DNA of 64,000 bases, taken from assembly GCF_965138225.1 (NCBI RefSeq), contig NZ_CBCSAX010000006.1; one strand, given 5' to 3'. A program made the translations under genes and the position numbers. Source of the DNA: Helicobacter_D ganmani (GTDB taxonomy: Bacteria; Campylobacterota; Campylobacteria; Campylobacterales; Helicobacteraceae). Below the pieces are notes generated by a model. The model did no database searches. It was not told where the DNA came from and worked only from the letters and a program-made list of their open reading frames with translations. Numbering within the stretch: the stretch's first letter is position 1; each line of letters begins with the position of its first letter. Shown piece after piece: positions 36,194-46,036 of the stretch.

Positions 36194-38149
36194 ATGAAAT
36201 ACAACCACAAAAATCTTTATCCAAAAGGTTTTAGAAAGAAATATTTTTCACTTGCGGCGATTTTAGCACTCAATAGCGCACTACTAGCGCAGAGTCAAAA
36301 TATCGCCCTAGCTGAAAAATCTCAAGAGGCAGAATCTCAAAGCCTTAAGCTTTCTATCACCCACACAGAAGAGTTTGTGGAGAATGAGGATTTTAAAGAA
36401 GAATTCAGCGCAGAGGAGATTCAACAATCCAATGCTCAAAATATCTACAACTTTTTAAATCAACATTCTCTACTTAAAATTACAACAAATTATGGTAATC
36501 CCTATACTGCAAACATTGATTTGCGCGGCTTTGGACAGAATGCACATAAGAATCTTGCTATTATCGTAGATGGAATGCGTTTAAATAATATTGATTCCAC
36601 TCCTGTGTCCTTGAGTGCTATCCCGCTAGATTCTATCCAAAAAATAGAAATTATTAGAGGCAAAGGCACGACAAAATACGGAAATGGCGCGGTAAGCGGA
36701 ATCCTAAAAATCACTACCACCCGCAAGGCAGGCGGTGCATTGAATATGGGTTATGCGAGTTATGAGACATTGGGTTCTCAAATTTTTTCACGTTATGTGG
36801 GAGATACTTTGAATATTGGAGTGTATGGGCAATACCAACACAACGAGGGTGCAAGAAAAATTACACAAGGGAGCGAAGAAAAAGACGGAAGCTATAATAA
36901 AAATGGTGGAATCACAGCCTTTTACTACCCTAATGATTCTACACTTTTAAAATCAAACCTCAATTATTCCAAATATGCTATCAAATACGCAAGCCCTTTG
37001 ACAAAACAACAATTTGATTCAAATCCTACACAAGCACCGCTTCCAAGTGCGTTGGGTGGAGATACTTTCAATCACCAAAAGCGTTGGGATTTGGGTTATA
37101 GTTTAGGCTTCACGCACTTTGGGGATTCTGGAATCATAACTGATGTTAATTTCGGTGGCTCAAAGAATGAAAGTGATTTTATTAATTTCAATAATAATTT
37201 AGATGGCAAGGGAATCTTTGGGGATTTTAACTTTCAATTTAAAAACTATTCTTTTATGGCAGAAATTGGCGGGGGGCTAAATACCAACGAGCGAGTGCAA
37301 AACCACTCCACAAAGGCGCAAGTAGATGAAATGCTACTTTATTTAAATGGTGAAAAATACTTTAGCAATTCTAGTTTTAATGGAGGAATCTCCGCACAAA
37401 GAGTGATTTCCAAACTACAAGAAAGCAATGCAGAAAATCTACTAGGAGGAGAGATTGGAATCACTCATAATATAACGCCTTTAACCTCGCTTTTTGCCTC
37501 TTATTCTCGCAGTTTCATAGTGCCTAATGTGGATTATATATTTGATTGGCAGGGACATATTAATCATCTCATAGACACAGCAACTTTTGACACTTATCAA
37601 ATCGGCACAAAAAGTGTATTTGGAATCCACGAGTTAAGTGGGAATCTCTTTTATATTTTAGGTAGAGATGAAGCCTACTTTGAGCCGATAACTTATAGCA
37701 ATCAAACTCTTGATAAGACGCGCAGAATCGGAGGAGAAGCGAAATTTACCACGCATTTTAATGCGCAAATCTATTCTAGCCTAGCCTATGCCTATGTTGA
37801 TGCGACAATGCGTGGCAATGGGGGGTATAAGGGCAATACGATTCCGGGCGTCTCCAAGCATACGCTAAGCACAAGTCTCAACTACTTACCTATCACGCAA
37901 TTAAATCTTGGAATCTCTTATAAATATGGCTCTAGGGCGTATGATTACAACGACTTTGATAATGTTTTAACCAAATCCCCTAATTATCAAAGCCTCAATT
38001 TAACCGCAAGTTACAAACTCAAAGACTTTGAAATTTATGGCTTTGTGCAGAATCTTACCAACCATAAAAATGCGATTGTTGTGGGTGGTAAATATTACCC
38101 TTATGAGTTTGAGCGCACTTTTGGTGGCGGTATAAAATACACTTGGTAA
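36194..38149 (+). CDS. TonB-dependent outer-membrane receptor
   Basis: A 651-residue protein with signal peptide (cut near LLAQSQ), a plug domain (TNYGNPYTANIDLRGFG, VDGMRLNN, IEIIRGKGTTKYGNGAVSGIL) and a 22-strand-type barrel ending in an aromatic residue (YTW). Such receptors take up ferric siderophores, haem, cobalamin or metal complexes using TonB energy; a TonB-like protein is at 59034. The substrate is not clear. A membrane protein and fthC follow directly. Confidence 0.88.
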   Translation: MKYNHKNLYPKGFRKKYFSLAAILALNSALLAQSQNIALAEKSQEAESQSLKLSITHTEEFVENEDFKEEFSAEEIQQSNAQNIYNFLNQHSLLKITTNYGNPYTANIDLRGFGQNAHKNLAIIVDGMRLNNIDSTPVSLSAIPLDSIQKIEIIRGKGTTKYGNGAVSGILKITTTRKAGGALNMGYASYETLGSQIFSRYVGDTLNIGVYGQYQHNEGARKITQGSEEKDGSYNKNGGITAFYYPNDSTLLKSNLNYSKYAIKYASPLTKQQFDSNPTQAPLPSALGGDTFNHQKRWDLGYSLGFTHFGDSGIITDVNFGGSKNESDFINFNNNLDGKGIFGDFNFQFKNYSFMAEIGGGLNTNERVQNHSTKAQVDEMLLYLNGEKYFSNSSFNGGISAQRVISKLQESNAENLLGGEIGITHNITPLTSLFASYSRSFIVPNVDYIFDWQGHINHLIDTATFDTYQIGTKSVFGIHELSGNLFYILGRDEAYFEPITYSNQTLDKTRRIGGEAKFTTHFNAQIYSSLAYAYVDATMRGNGGYKGNTIPGVSKHTLSTSLNYLPITQLNLGISYKYGSRAYDYNDFDNVLTKSPNYQSLNLTASYKLKDFEIYGFVQNLTNHKNAIVVGGKYYPYEFERTFGGGIKYTW

Positions 38150-38150
38150 G

Positions 38151-38738
38151 ATGATGATTGCTTTACGACTCTATCTTACTTACAAGCTTTTAAACTCCAT
38201 CTTCTTGGGGGTTTCTTTGGGGACTATTTTCACAATTTACGCGCCTTTAAACCCCAAAATTTATTCGCTAGGCGGAATCGCACTTGCATTAGGGGCATTT
38301 ATTTTAAGCCTTTTTTATAGCAAGTTACTCAATCTAAAGCCTTATAAAAAAATTCTTTTAGGGTTAGAGATTCTGCCTTTTTTCTATCTTTTTGCTTATT
38401 TGCTTTTTCCTAATACCTTTTTTGGCGCACTGATTGTTTATACGCTCTATCAAATAGGCTTTATTTTTGGGGATTATTTAGGACGCACAGAGACGCTACT
38501 ACTGCCACGCAAAACGATTCTTTCACATCTAGACAAGCGCAAACAAATTGGCTATCTTTTGGGGCTTGTAATTGCATTTATTTTTTACACTATTTTAGAA
38601 TTTTTTGGAATCTTGCAAAAGGAATCCCAAATTTATGCGATACATTTTTTACTACTTTTGCTACAATGCGCTGTGTTTTTAACACTTTTTTCCGCCTTTA
38701 GGCAAACAAGGACAAACAAATGGAATCCCAAGACTTAA
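38151..38738 (+). CDS. Polytopic membrane protein of unknown function
   Basis: A 195-residue protein of about six hydrophobic helices. A charged stretch (GRTETLLLPRKTILSHLDKRKQ) lies in the middle, with GDYLGRTETLL just before, faintly like MFS-type half transporters. It starts 1 nt after the receptor stop and overlaps the next gene by 19 nt, so it may help move the receptor's ligand across the inner membrane. No family is recognised with confidence. Confidence 0.65.
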   Translation: MMIALRLYLTYKLLNSIFLGVSLGTIFTIYAPLNPKIYSLGGIALALGAFILSLFYSKLLNLKPYKKILLGLEILPFFYLFAYLLFPNTFFGALIVYTLYQIGFIFGDYLGRTETLLLPRKTILSHLDKRKQIGYLLGLVIAFIFYTILEFFGILQKESQIYAIHFLLLLLQCAVFLTLFSAFRQTRTNKWNPKT

Positions 38739-39346
38739 AAGCCACTTATCGCGAGATTTTCAAAACAAATTTAATCCGAATTTGCCATTCAAACCAAGCC
38801 TATATTAAGGACTACAAATTACAAAAGAAACTCAAAGCGCAATTAGATTCCACTCTACGATTCCATAAACTCCACTCCAAACGCCCTATAAACTTGCTTT
38901 TTTATTCTCCGCTTACCCTAGAGTTTGACATAAGGAAACTTTTAAGATTCTATCGCAGAAAAAGAAATGTAAGGATTTTTTTACCCAAAATGGGTGGAGA
39001 GAGCTTTAAGGCGGTGCGATATAGACTTCCTTTGCAAAAACAATCTTTTGGCGTGTATGAACCTAGTGATTCTGCACTTTGGGCTAAAATGGATTGCGCT
39101 ATCGTTCCTGTGCTTGGCGTGGATAAAGAGTTGCGGCGCATAGGATTTGGCAAAGGAATGTATGATAGATTCTTTGGCAAGAATCCCAAAAAAATTCCAA
39201 AGATAATTTTCGTTTCGCGCAATTTCAATTTCGTTCCACAAACCATCACAGAATCCCACGACATTAGAGGAGATTGTTATCTCACCCCACACCAAACGAT
39301 TTATAAGCGTGGCTTTGCGTCCTTTTGGATTCATCATTTTTCATAG
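38720..39346 (+). CDS. 5-formyltetrahydrofolate cyclo-ligase
   Basis: A 208-residue member of the YgfA/MTHFS family, which converts 5-formyl-THF to 5,10-methenyl-THF with ATP. Diagnostic pieces are FLPKMGG, the IVPVLGVDKELRRIGFGKGM loop and YDRFF. The gene overlaps the membrane protein upstream. The folate link to the N-10-formyl-THF-using sugar formyltransferase at 47474 is biochemical only, not genetic. In the 292 bases after it only a short hairpin (39391-39406) is seen. Confidence 0.87.
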   Translation: MESQDLKATYREIFKTNLIRICHSNQAYIKDYKLQKKLKAQLDSTLRFHKLHSKRPINLLFYSPLTLEFDIRKLLRFYRRKRNVRIFLPKMGGESFKAVRYRLPLQKQSFGVYEPSDSALWAKMDCAIVPVLGVDKELRRIGFGKGMYDRFFGKNPKKIPKIIFVSRNFNFVPQTITESHDIRGDCYLTPHQTIYKRGFASFWIHHFS

Positions 39347-39638
39347 CACAGCAACTTAAGAGAAATTTAAAGAATTTGTAATGTATATTTGTGTGAGTAT
39401 TCACACCCACTAAAGCACAAATTCAAAATGTTGAATCCAGCGACTCTCAAACCACTTAAACTTTTTATTAACAAAAAAGAGTAAAATTAAACTCTAAAAA
39501 TTTGGATTATCCAAAGCAAATTAACACAATATCATCAACCACTAGGGCAATAAATTATAAAATTAAATCAAATTTCTTTAAATCATAATAAAAATTTATT
39601 TAAATTCTTGTTTTCCTAGTGAGTTTCAAGGACATAAA

Positions 39639-41210
39639 ATGGTTATATGGGTTATTACAAGTTCCGTTATTTCAGCTTTGCTTGCAGGAGGTGGTAGCTA
39701 TCTCATCTCTCGCAAACTCTCGCGTGCAGATTCTAAAGTGCTACTAGAACAAGCAAAGGCAAAAGCAAAGGTGATAGAATATGAGGCAGAAAAATTCCTC
39801 CAAGAATCTAAAATCAAAGCAAAAGATATTGAGATAGAAGCAAAAGAAAAATGCGACAAAGAGAGCGCAAGAATCCTCAAAGAATATGAGTTAAATTTAT
39901 TGAATTTTGAGAAAGAAAAACTAAGAGAATCGCAACTTATTGAAAAAGAACTTTGTAAGCTAGACAATGAAAAACAAAATCTTAGCAGAGACCGCAACGC
40001 ATTTTTTGAGGAACAAAATGCGCTAAAAAAACTCAAAAATACCTATCAGCAAAAGCTAGAAGAACTCACAAAAAATCTATCCAAAGTTGCTTATCTCACC
40101 AAAAATGAAGCAAAAAATATGCTCTTAGAACGTATCAAAGAAGAAGCGAAGCGCGAATGCGCCAAAATCATTAGAGAAGAGGAACTCCACGCTAAAGAAG
40201 AAGCAAAGGCAAAAGCAAACTATATCTTAGCAGTTGCAACTTCACGTTTTGCAGGAGAGTTTGCTGCAGAGCGTCTAATCCATACAATCGTCTTGCCAAG
40301 TGATGATATGAAAGCTAGAATTATCGGTAAGGAGGGGCGCAACATCAAATGCCTAGAAATGATTTGTGGGGTGGATATTATCATTGATGACACGCCCAAT
40401 GTGATTATCGTAAGCTCTCACAACCTCTACCGACGCGCGATTGCAGTAGAGACTATCAATCGCTTAGTAGAAGACGGGCGAATTCAACCTGCAAGGATTG
40501 AAGAAATCTATCAAAAATGCTTTAACGATTTTGAAGAAAATGTCTATCAAGAGGGCGAACGCGTTGTGTTGGACTTGGGCTTAAATGGAATCCACCCAGA
40601 GATTAAAAGGCTCATTGGTAAGTTGCGCTATCGTGCAAGCTATGGGCAAAATGCTCTTACACATAGCTTGGAAGTTGCGAATCTAGCGGGAATTATTGCA
40701 GCGGAATTGGGCGGAGATTGTATGCTTGCCACACGCGCAGGGTTATTGCACGATATTGGCAAAGCCCGCACACACGACTTTAAAGGCACACATGTGGAAT
40801 TAGGGGCGGAGATTGCAAGGAGATATAACGAGCATCCTGTGGTGCTTAATACGATTCTTTCTCATCACGGCGACGAGGAGATTAAAAGCATAGAAGCTGC
40901 AGCTGTCTGTGCAGCAGACGCTCTCTCTGCTGGGCGTCCGGGAGCTAGACGCGAAGTGCTAGAAAACTATCTAAGGCGTGTCAGCGAGATAGAAAAAATC
41001 GCCACTTCCAAAATGGGAGTTTTGCACGCTTATGCAATCAATGCGGGACGCGAAGTGCGCGTGATTGTCAAATCAGACGATATTAGTGATGAGGAATCCT
41101 ATCTCCTTGCCAAAGAAATCGCCAAAGAAATAGAATCACAAGTGCAGTATCCGGGCGAAGTCAAAGTCAGTGTGATACGCGAAACAAGAGCTTATGCGGT
41201 AGCGGGGTAA
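39639..41210 (+). CDS. rny: Ribonuclease Y
   Basis: A 523-residue membrane-anchored endoribonuclease that starts mRNA decay. It has an N-terminal helix (VIWVITSSVISALLAGGGSY), a long Lys/Glu-rich coiled coil (about residues 30-170), a KH domain (IIGKEGRNIKCLE), and an HD domain (HSLEVANLAG and LLHDIGKA). The length is standard. It is a single-gene unit with a possible -10 TATAAA at 39556-39561. Confidence 0.95.
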   Translation: MVIWVITSSVISALLAGGGSYLISRKLSRADSKVLLEQAKAKAKVIEYEAEKFLQESKIKAKDIEIEAKEKCDKESARILKEYELNLLNFEKEKLRESQLIEKELCKLDNEKQNLSRDRNAFFEEQNALKKLKNTYQQKLEELTKNLSKVAYLTKNEAKNMLLERIKEEAKRECAKIIREEELHAKEEAKAKANYILAVATSRFAGEFAAERLIHTIVLPSDDMKARIIGKEGRNIKCLEMICGVDIIIDDTPNVIIVSSHNLYRRAIAVETINRLVEDGRIQPARIEEIYQKCFNDFEENVYQEGERVVLDLGLNGIHPEIKRLIGKLRYRASYGQNALTHSLEVANLAGIIAAELGGDCMLATRAGLLHDIGKARTHDFKGTHVELGAEIARRYNEHPVVLNTILSHHGDEEIKSIEAAAVCAADALSAGRPGARREVLENYLRRVSEIEKIATSKMGVLHAYAINAGREVRVIVKSDDISDEESYLLAKEIAKEIESQVQYPGEVKVSVIRETRAYAVAG

Positions 41211-41369
41211 GAATATCAAGCCAAACAAATGAAGCAATCCAAAAGTTCAGTTCAGCCCTATATTTTTGCTCTTAAATATCTTTTCTTAATTCCATTGCCC
41301 TATAAATATTCCTTTCTTGTAATAACCTATCATACTTACGATTTTAATTGCATTTTATCTCCTTAGATT

Positions 41370-42461
41370 CTATTCTTTAAACGCATTCACAGCGTCTATC
41401 ACTATGCCTACTTGCTCATCGCTCATCACAGGACTTATAGGCAAGGATAGCACTTCTTTGTGAATACGCTCGGTAATGGGCAGATTCAAATGATTATATT
41501 GCTTGTAAGCCTGCTGCTTGTGCGGTGGGATAGGATAATGGATAAGCGTTTGGATTCCACTCTGACTTAAATGCTCTTGCAAACGTGCGCGATTTTTTGT
41601 GCGCACGACAAAGAGATGCCACACCGCCCCCTCCTCACTTTGAACCTGTGGGAGGATAATACGCTCGTTTTGAATCTGCTCTCTATAAACTCTCGCAATC
41701 TCTTGTCGCCGCTTATTATCCTCATCAAGGATTTTAAGTTTGAGGCGCAAAAATGCCGCTTGGATTTCATCAAGCCTGGAATTTAGCCCTGCATAGAGGT
41801 TTTCATATTTGATATGTGAGCCATAATTCCCTAATGCGCGGATTCTCTGTGCCAAAGCTTCATCATTTGTAACCACACAGCCACCATCGCCTAATGCACC
41901 TAAATTCTTACCCGGAAAAAATGAGAATCCACTCACATCGCCCAAACTCCCTACTCTCTTGCCTTGATAGATTGCGCCGTGCGCTTGTGCGGAATCTTCT
42001 ATAATTTTTAAATCATATTTTTGCGCTAAATCCCAAACTTTCTGCATTTCCACCGCCTGTCCATACAAATGCACGACAAGAATTGCTTTAGTTTTTGGTG
42101 TGATACGCTCCTCAATCAAATCCACATCAATATTATAAGTCTTTAAGCTTGGCTCTACAAGCACAGGTGTGCAGCCATTATCAGTGATTGCCAAAATGGA
42201 AGCAATATAGGTGTTTGCAGGGACGATAATCTCATCACCCACGCCAAATCCAAATGCTTTAATGCTAAGCCGCAAAGCGTCTAAACCATTTGCACAACCT
42301 ACACAATGACTTGTCCCACAATACGCGCTAAACTCACGCTCAAAGGCTTTGCCTTGCTCGCCCAAAACATACCAACCACTCTCTAACACTTCGCAAAAAG
42401 CAGATTCCATCTCTGCACTCAATCTTTGATTTATCGCCTTGACATCAAGAAAGGGAACCAT
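41370..42461 (-). CDS. dTDP-3-keto-6-deoxyhexose 3-aminotransferase (QdtB/FdtB type)
   Basis: A 363-residue DegT/DnrJ/EryC1 PLP enzyme. MVPFLDVKAINQRL is typical of the FdtB/QdtB branch, with VGCANGLDALRL, EDSAQAHGA and the PLP lysine in FSFFPGKNLGALGDGG. It would transaminate the 3-keto sugar made by RmlA, RmlB and the ketoisomerase at 55132. From memory, the equivalent H. canadensis enzyme was shown to act in making 3-formamido-3,6-dideoxy-D-glucose. AAGG 7 nt upstream supports the ATG at 42461, which overlaps the glycosyltransferase gene by 17 nt. The gluco or galacto configuration cannot be read here. Confidence 0.85.
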   Translation of the reverse strand: MVPFLDVKAINQRLSAEMESAFCEVLESGWYVLGEQGKAFEREFSAYCGTSHCVGCANGLDALRLSIKAFGFGVGDEIIVPANTYIASILAITDNGCTPVLVEPSLKTYNIDVDLIEERITPKTKAILVVHLYGQAVEMQKVWDLAQKYDLKIIEDSAQAHGAIYQGKRVGSLGDVSGFSFFPGKNLGALGDGGCVVTNDEALAQRIRALGNYGSHIKYENLYAGLNSRLDEIQAAFLRLKLKILDEDNKRRQEIARVYREQIQNERIILPQVQSEEGAVWHLFVVRTKNRARLQEHLSQSGIQTLIHYPIPPHKQQAYKQYNHLNLPITERIHKEVLSLPISPVMSDEQVGIVIDAVNAFKE

Positions 42462-43449
42462 TTGCAAACCTTTTTATCTTAAACTTTTCAAGCACTTGCA
42501 TTATCTTTCTCCTTATATAAGCGCGAATTAAGCGGCGCATTTCTTTTGAGCTGGGAGACAAGTGGGGGGGGGCAGAATATACCAAAGGTGAGTGTTGCAC
42601 ACTCTCTCCCCAATTCACACACATTACATTTTCTACCTCTTTAAAAATATTACGATAGCGAGGGGTAATCAAAAGCGGATTGTGAGGGGAAAGAATCTTC
42701 GCATATCCTCCCATACCTCCGTGTGAGCCGATGATATTGCGACACCGACTTAAAAGATACAAATCCAAATAGCCCTGACTTGGGTTATTCACATCGCAGA
42801 TTCTATAAGTTTTGCCCTTAAGCAGTGGGACAATCTGCTCTTTGACAAAAGCTAAATCATCACTGAAGAGATAAAAGCTACTTTGTGGGTGCAAAAGGCA
42901 TATTAGCTCTATGCTTTTGGCAAAATACTCATTGCTCGTAGGATTGCCATAAACAATATGAGGCTGGGATAAATCCCCTCGCCTGATATGCACCCCACAA
43001 GGAGAGGGAGAAGATTCTATCTCTTGGAGCAATGCGGCAAAAGGTGTGTTGCCCTCTTGTAATTCTTGTGGCTTGAAATGCTCTCTTAAAAGCCCAGCAT
43101 AACGCGTATCAAACACTCTCCCCAAATATCCTCCAACATAAAGCGGGGGCTGACACATAATCACATCATTGTCATCTACAAAATAATGTTTCCTATAATG
43201 AGCCACTTCTTCTTTGCTTGCAATTTTTAGAGACAACGCAGGAAAGGCTTTAGGAATATCAAAGCTCACATCATAAACTTTATCATAACTTTTACTTGGA
43301 TTGAAGAACCCTTTGCCACTTTCCTCAAACCAGCTTAAATCATATTTGACTTTTATGCCTTTTTCCTCAAACGCAAGCCCAAGCGTAATAAAAGCAATTT
43401 GACTTGCTATCCCACCATCTACTCTAATAATCACTAAATTATCTTTCAT
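42445..43449 (-). CDS. GT11-like (alpha-1,2-fucosyltransferase family) glycosyltransferase with C9 tract
   Basis: A 334-residue protein with the family 11 signature HIRRGD and the downstream FYLFSDDLAFVKE plus SHGGMGGYAKIL donor-binding region. The N-terminus IIRVDGGIASQIAF also fits. The family mostly transfers fucose, but the donor here is not determined. The ATG at 43449 follows the DUF262 remnant directly; the longer frame to 43488 lies inside that remnant. A C9 run codes for the proline stretch before HLSPSS, about 40 residues from the end. H. pylori futC, same family, is switched by a poly-C tract. Confidence 0.78.
   Translation of the reverse strand: MKDNLVIIRVDGGIASQIAFITLGLAFEEKGIKVKYDLSWFEESGKGFFNPSKSYDKVYDVSFDIPKAFPALSLKIASKEEVAHYRKHYFVDDNDVIMCQPPLYVGGYLGRVFDTRYAGLLREHFKPQELQEGNTPFAALLQEIESSPSPCGVHIRRGDLSQPHIVYGNPTSNEYFAKSIELICLLHPQSSFYLFSDDLAFVKEQIVPLLKGKTYRICDVNNPSQGYLDLYLLSRCRNIIGSHGGMGGYAKILSPHNPLLITPRYRNIFKEVENVMCVNWGESVQHSPLVYSAPPHLSPSSKEMRRLIRAYIRRKIMQVLEKFKIKRFANGSLS
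42564..42572 (-). repeat. C9 homopolymer (coding strand) in the GT11-like gene
   Basis: Nine G on the plus strand. A one-base slip would replace about 40 C-terminal residues. Confidence 0.7.
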
Positions 43450-43451
43450 TA

Positions 43452-43822
43452 TTATCCTTTTATCATCAATGCAATTAAAAATATGCAAAGCACAAGAGAT
43501 AGAGCAAGGGTAGCATTAAAGGCTTTTTTGTATTTCTTATATTTACAATAAATTTTAGTATGTGCTTCATCAAGGGCTTCAAGAGATTCTATAAGCCCGG
43601 ATTTTTGCTTTCCGCTCCATACAGATTCTCTTTGAAAATCTGGATTAAGGATAATTTCTCCTCTTTGTTCATAACGTCTTTTAAGTTCAAAAAGGCTTAT
43701 TCTGCCTTTTTCTATACGAATATTACTTAAAGGATAAATATTATCTTCACTCTCAATATTGCCAATGATAAGCGTTTCTTCTCCCTCTATCTCTTTTTCT
43801 TCTAAATTCTATCCTTTTGCAT
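43452..43822 (-). pseudogene. Remnant of a DUF262 (GmrSD-like) N-terminus
   Basis: An open frame on the minus strand (43452-43808) has no start codon. It encodes ISLFELKRRYEQRGEIIL, then NPDFQRESVWSGKQKSGLIESL, the N-terminal DUF262 signature of type IV restriction GmrS-like and related defence nucleases. It then runs into an unrelated tail (KIYCKYKKYKKAF and a hydrophobic helix ATLALSLVLCIFLIALMI) and stops 2 nt before the GT11 ATG. An ATG at 43822 reads MQKDRI and stops; a one-base change would join it to the open frame. The conserved catalytic part is absent. The 43823-43914 stretch holds nothing recognisable. Confidence 0.6.
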
Positions 43823-43914
43823 TTCGGTCTTGCTTAATCTAAAATATTATAACCAAAAAGGCTATTTCTTACAATATCTTTTAAATCTTAACCCTCTAAC
43901 ATTTACTTTCTCCA

Positions 43915-45084
43915 CTACAATCTTAAACCCATCAACGCCGACTTCAACTTTTTAATATTTTTTACTTTTCTTAATATCCTACCCAACTTAATTTTAAGTT
44001 TCTCTTTCTTTAAAACTTCCATTGAATACGAAGTTTCATTCACACATTGCAAAAATTTATCTATATGTTTCTCTATCAAAAAACTCTCAAAATGTGCTCT
44101 TGCCTCTTTGGAACGATGAGACATATTGGCTAAAAAATCATTTAAAATCTGCTCTAAACTCATTAGCTCTTTTTCAGGGATTAAACCTAAATTCATTTCA
44201 TATCCTAAAACATAATTTCTAAGCTTAAATGTCCAAAGGAAACAATCACTAGAGGAATTTTCAGTCGTATAAAACACCATTGCAGCAGGCACACCACATT
44301 TTTCTGCCTCTAGCATAGAAGTTCCCATAGCAAAGCAAATATCACAATTCTTTTGCAAATAAAGTGGTAAATCTTTGGGCGAGAGTGTGCCTAGATAAAT
44401 AACCTCATAAGGATATTCTCTAATGAGATGCTTAGAATCTCCCTCCCCTATGATATGTAGCTTTATCTTTTTGGCTAAATCTAGCTTCTCTAAGTTATCC
44501 ATTAGGTTAATTAAAGCATAGATTTTATCCCTACTTAGTCTCCCCACCCAAGCAATATGAATGCACTCTTTATCAACTAAAATTTCTTTAGTAAATGAAC
44601 AAGGATAATCCTCAAGCACTACGGGCACAATGTGCTTTTGCTCTACTTTAGAAGAAGAAAATTCCTCTGTGGTAATTTTTGTTGCTTCGTCCATACAAAT
44701 TAAAGCATTATGATGTATCATTGTTTGGATTCTCTTGACTTCATTTTCTAAACTTAACCTTGAACAATAAGCCATTGCGCCACTCTCTTTTATATGTAAT
44801 ACCCAAAAAAGAAAAAAGAGATTTTTTGTTTTTATTTGTGAAAACTTATAAATACAATGTGGTGGGGCTACTATGCAAGAATTTTCAGGCAAAATAATGC
44901 TTTTTCCTACTGCAATTTTCTCCACACGCTCACTTAAAAGTTCATTGATACAGCTCTCTGCGGAATTAATATAGCCAACTTTTATTTTTGGGTAGTGTTG
45001 CGCAAGAAAATTTAGCAAGCACACAAAGAGTAATTCTGCGCCGCCGATAACTTGTGTAGGATAAAAAACATAAATATTTCTCAT
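43915..45084 (-). CDS. Glycosyltransferase, GT4-like
   Basis: A 389-residue GT-B protein. VIGGAELLFVCLLNFLA at the start is the glycine-rich acceptor loop, HIAWVGRLSRDKIYALI begins the donor domain, and YLQKNCDICFAMGTSMLEAEKCGVP supplies the Ex7E-like region. The C-terminus is Lys/Arg-rich (KLGRILRKVKNIKKLK) and should bind the membrane. It starts 1 nt after the GT2 gene. Sugar specificity unknown. Confidence 0.82.
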   Translation of the reverse strand: MRNIYVFYPTQVIGGAELLFVCLLNFLAQHYPKIKVGYINSAESCINELLSERVEKIAVGKSIILPENSCIVAPPHCIYKFSQIKTKNLFFLFWVLHIKESGAMAYCSRLSLENEVKRIQTMIHHNALICMDEATKITTEEFSSSKVEQKHIVPVVLEDYPCSFTKEILVDKECIHIAWVGRLSRDKIYALINLMDNLEKLDLAKKIKLHIIGEGDSKHLIREYPYEVIYLGTLSPKDLPLYLQKNCDICFAMGTSMLEAEKCGVPAAMVFYTTENSSSDCFLWTFKLRNYVLGYEMNLGLIPEKELMSLEQILNDFLANMSHRSKEARAHFESFLIEKHIDKFLQCVNETSYSMEVLKKEKLKIKLGRILRKVKNIKKLKSALMGLRL

Positions 45085-45085
45085 T

Positions 45086-46036
45086 TTAGCTTTGCCTTAA
45101 TTTATGCTTTCTACTAAGTAGCCAAATCCAAAACTTGATACGATAGAACAACCCTAATGTATAAAGATATTTTAAATATTTTTCATCTTTTAGGCTAACA
45201 TAACAATTTCTCAAATGAACATAGAAATCTCTTTTTTCCTTGGGAGAGCAGTTTTTCCAAATCTCTTTAAGTTTGAAATCCTCTCCGTTAATCAAGCACA
45301 ATCTCACTTGAGACCTCACATCTAAATCTACATTGGGATATTTTGCTATATATAAGGGCAGGTATTTTATGAGTAAGGATTCTGTTTTACCAGCGACTTC
45401 AGCAAATCCTTGCGTATAAGTCAAACTGCTTGGATGTCGCCTATATACATAATGCTTTTTATGAATCGCTCCCATTTCCCCTGCTAATCCTAATCTTAAG
45501 AAATAATCATAATCCTCTACTTTAAATTGAGATTCATCATATTCTCCTATCGACTTTGCCACTTTTGCTCTGTATAAAAAACACGCCCCTATGCTATCCC
45601 AAGAAATCAAATCTGCTATTTTCGTGCTAGCGATAAAATCTTCCTCTTTAAAGCCATTGTGTTTGATAATCGTATAATCTGTGCAGACAAGCACTTTATT
45701 TGGATTTTCCTCAAGGTAAGCCACCATTTCCTCAATCGCATTCTCTAAATAATAATTATCATCTGAAGTCCAAGTCCAATATTCTCCACTTGCCGCATTA
45801 AAGCCTATGTTGAGAGACCTTGGTAACTTTTGATTGATTGTATTATGAATGATTTTAATCCTAGAATCTTTTTTTGCAAATTCTTCTATAATGCGAGGTG
45901 TGCTATCAGTAGAGCAATCATTGACAATAATCAATTCTAAATTTTTATAACTCTGTTTTAATACACTCTCTATACTTTGGGCTAGGAACTCCTCTCCATT
46001 AAAAGTAGGCAGAACTATACTCACTAATTTATCCAT
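45086..46036 (-). CDS. Glycosyltransferase family 2
   Basis: A 316-residue GT-A enzyme. SIVLPTFNGEEFLAQSIES, ELIIVNDCSTDSTPRI and the metal-binding-like TWTSDDNYY (DDN in place of DxD) are visible, followed by KVEDYDYFLRLG (the EDxxY acceptor/base region). It overlaps wecB by 8 nt and is in the same operon. Donor unknown. Confidence 0.88.
   Translation of the reverse strand: MDKLVSIVLPTFNGEEFLAQSIESVLKQSYKNLELIIVNDCSTDSTPRIIEEFAKKDSRIKIIHNTINQKLPRSLNIGFNAASGEYWTWTSDDNYYLENAIEEMVAYLEENPNKVLVCTDYTIIKHNGFKEEDFIASTKIADLISWDSIGACFLYRAKVAKSIGEYDESQFKVEDYDYFLRLGLAGEMGAIHKKHYVYRRHPSSLTYTQGFAEVAGKTESLLIKYLPLYIAKYPNVDLDVRSQVRLCLINGEDFKLKEIWKNCSPKEKRDFYVHLRNCYVSLKDEKYLKYLYTLGLFYRIKFWIWLLSRKHKLRQS

Noticed and set aside
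39391..39406. CRP-like palindrome TGTGA..TCACA before rny
   Set aside because: The spacer is 4 bases, not 6, and the genus has no clear CRP of that specificity. It is more likely a chance hairpin or weak terminator.
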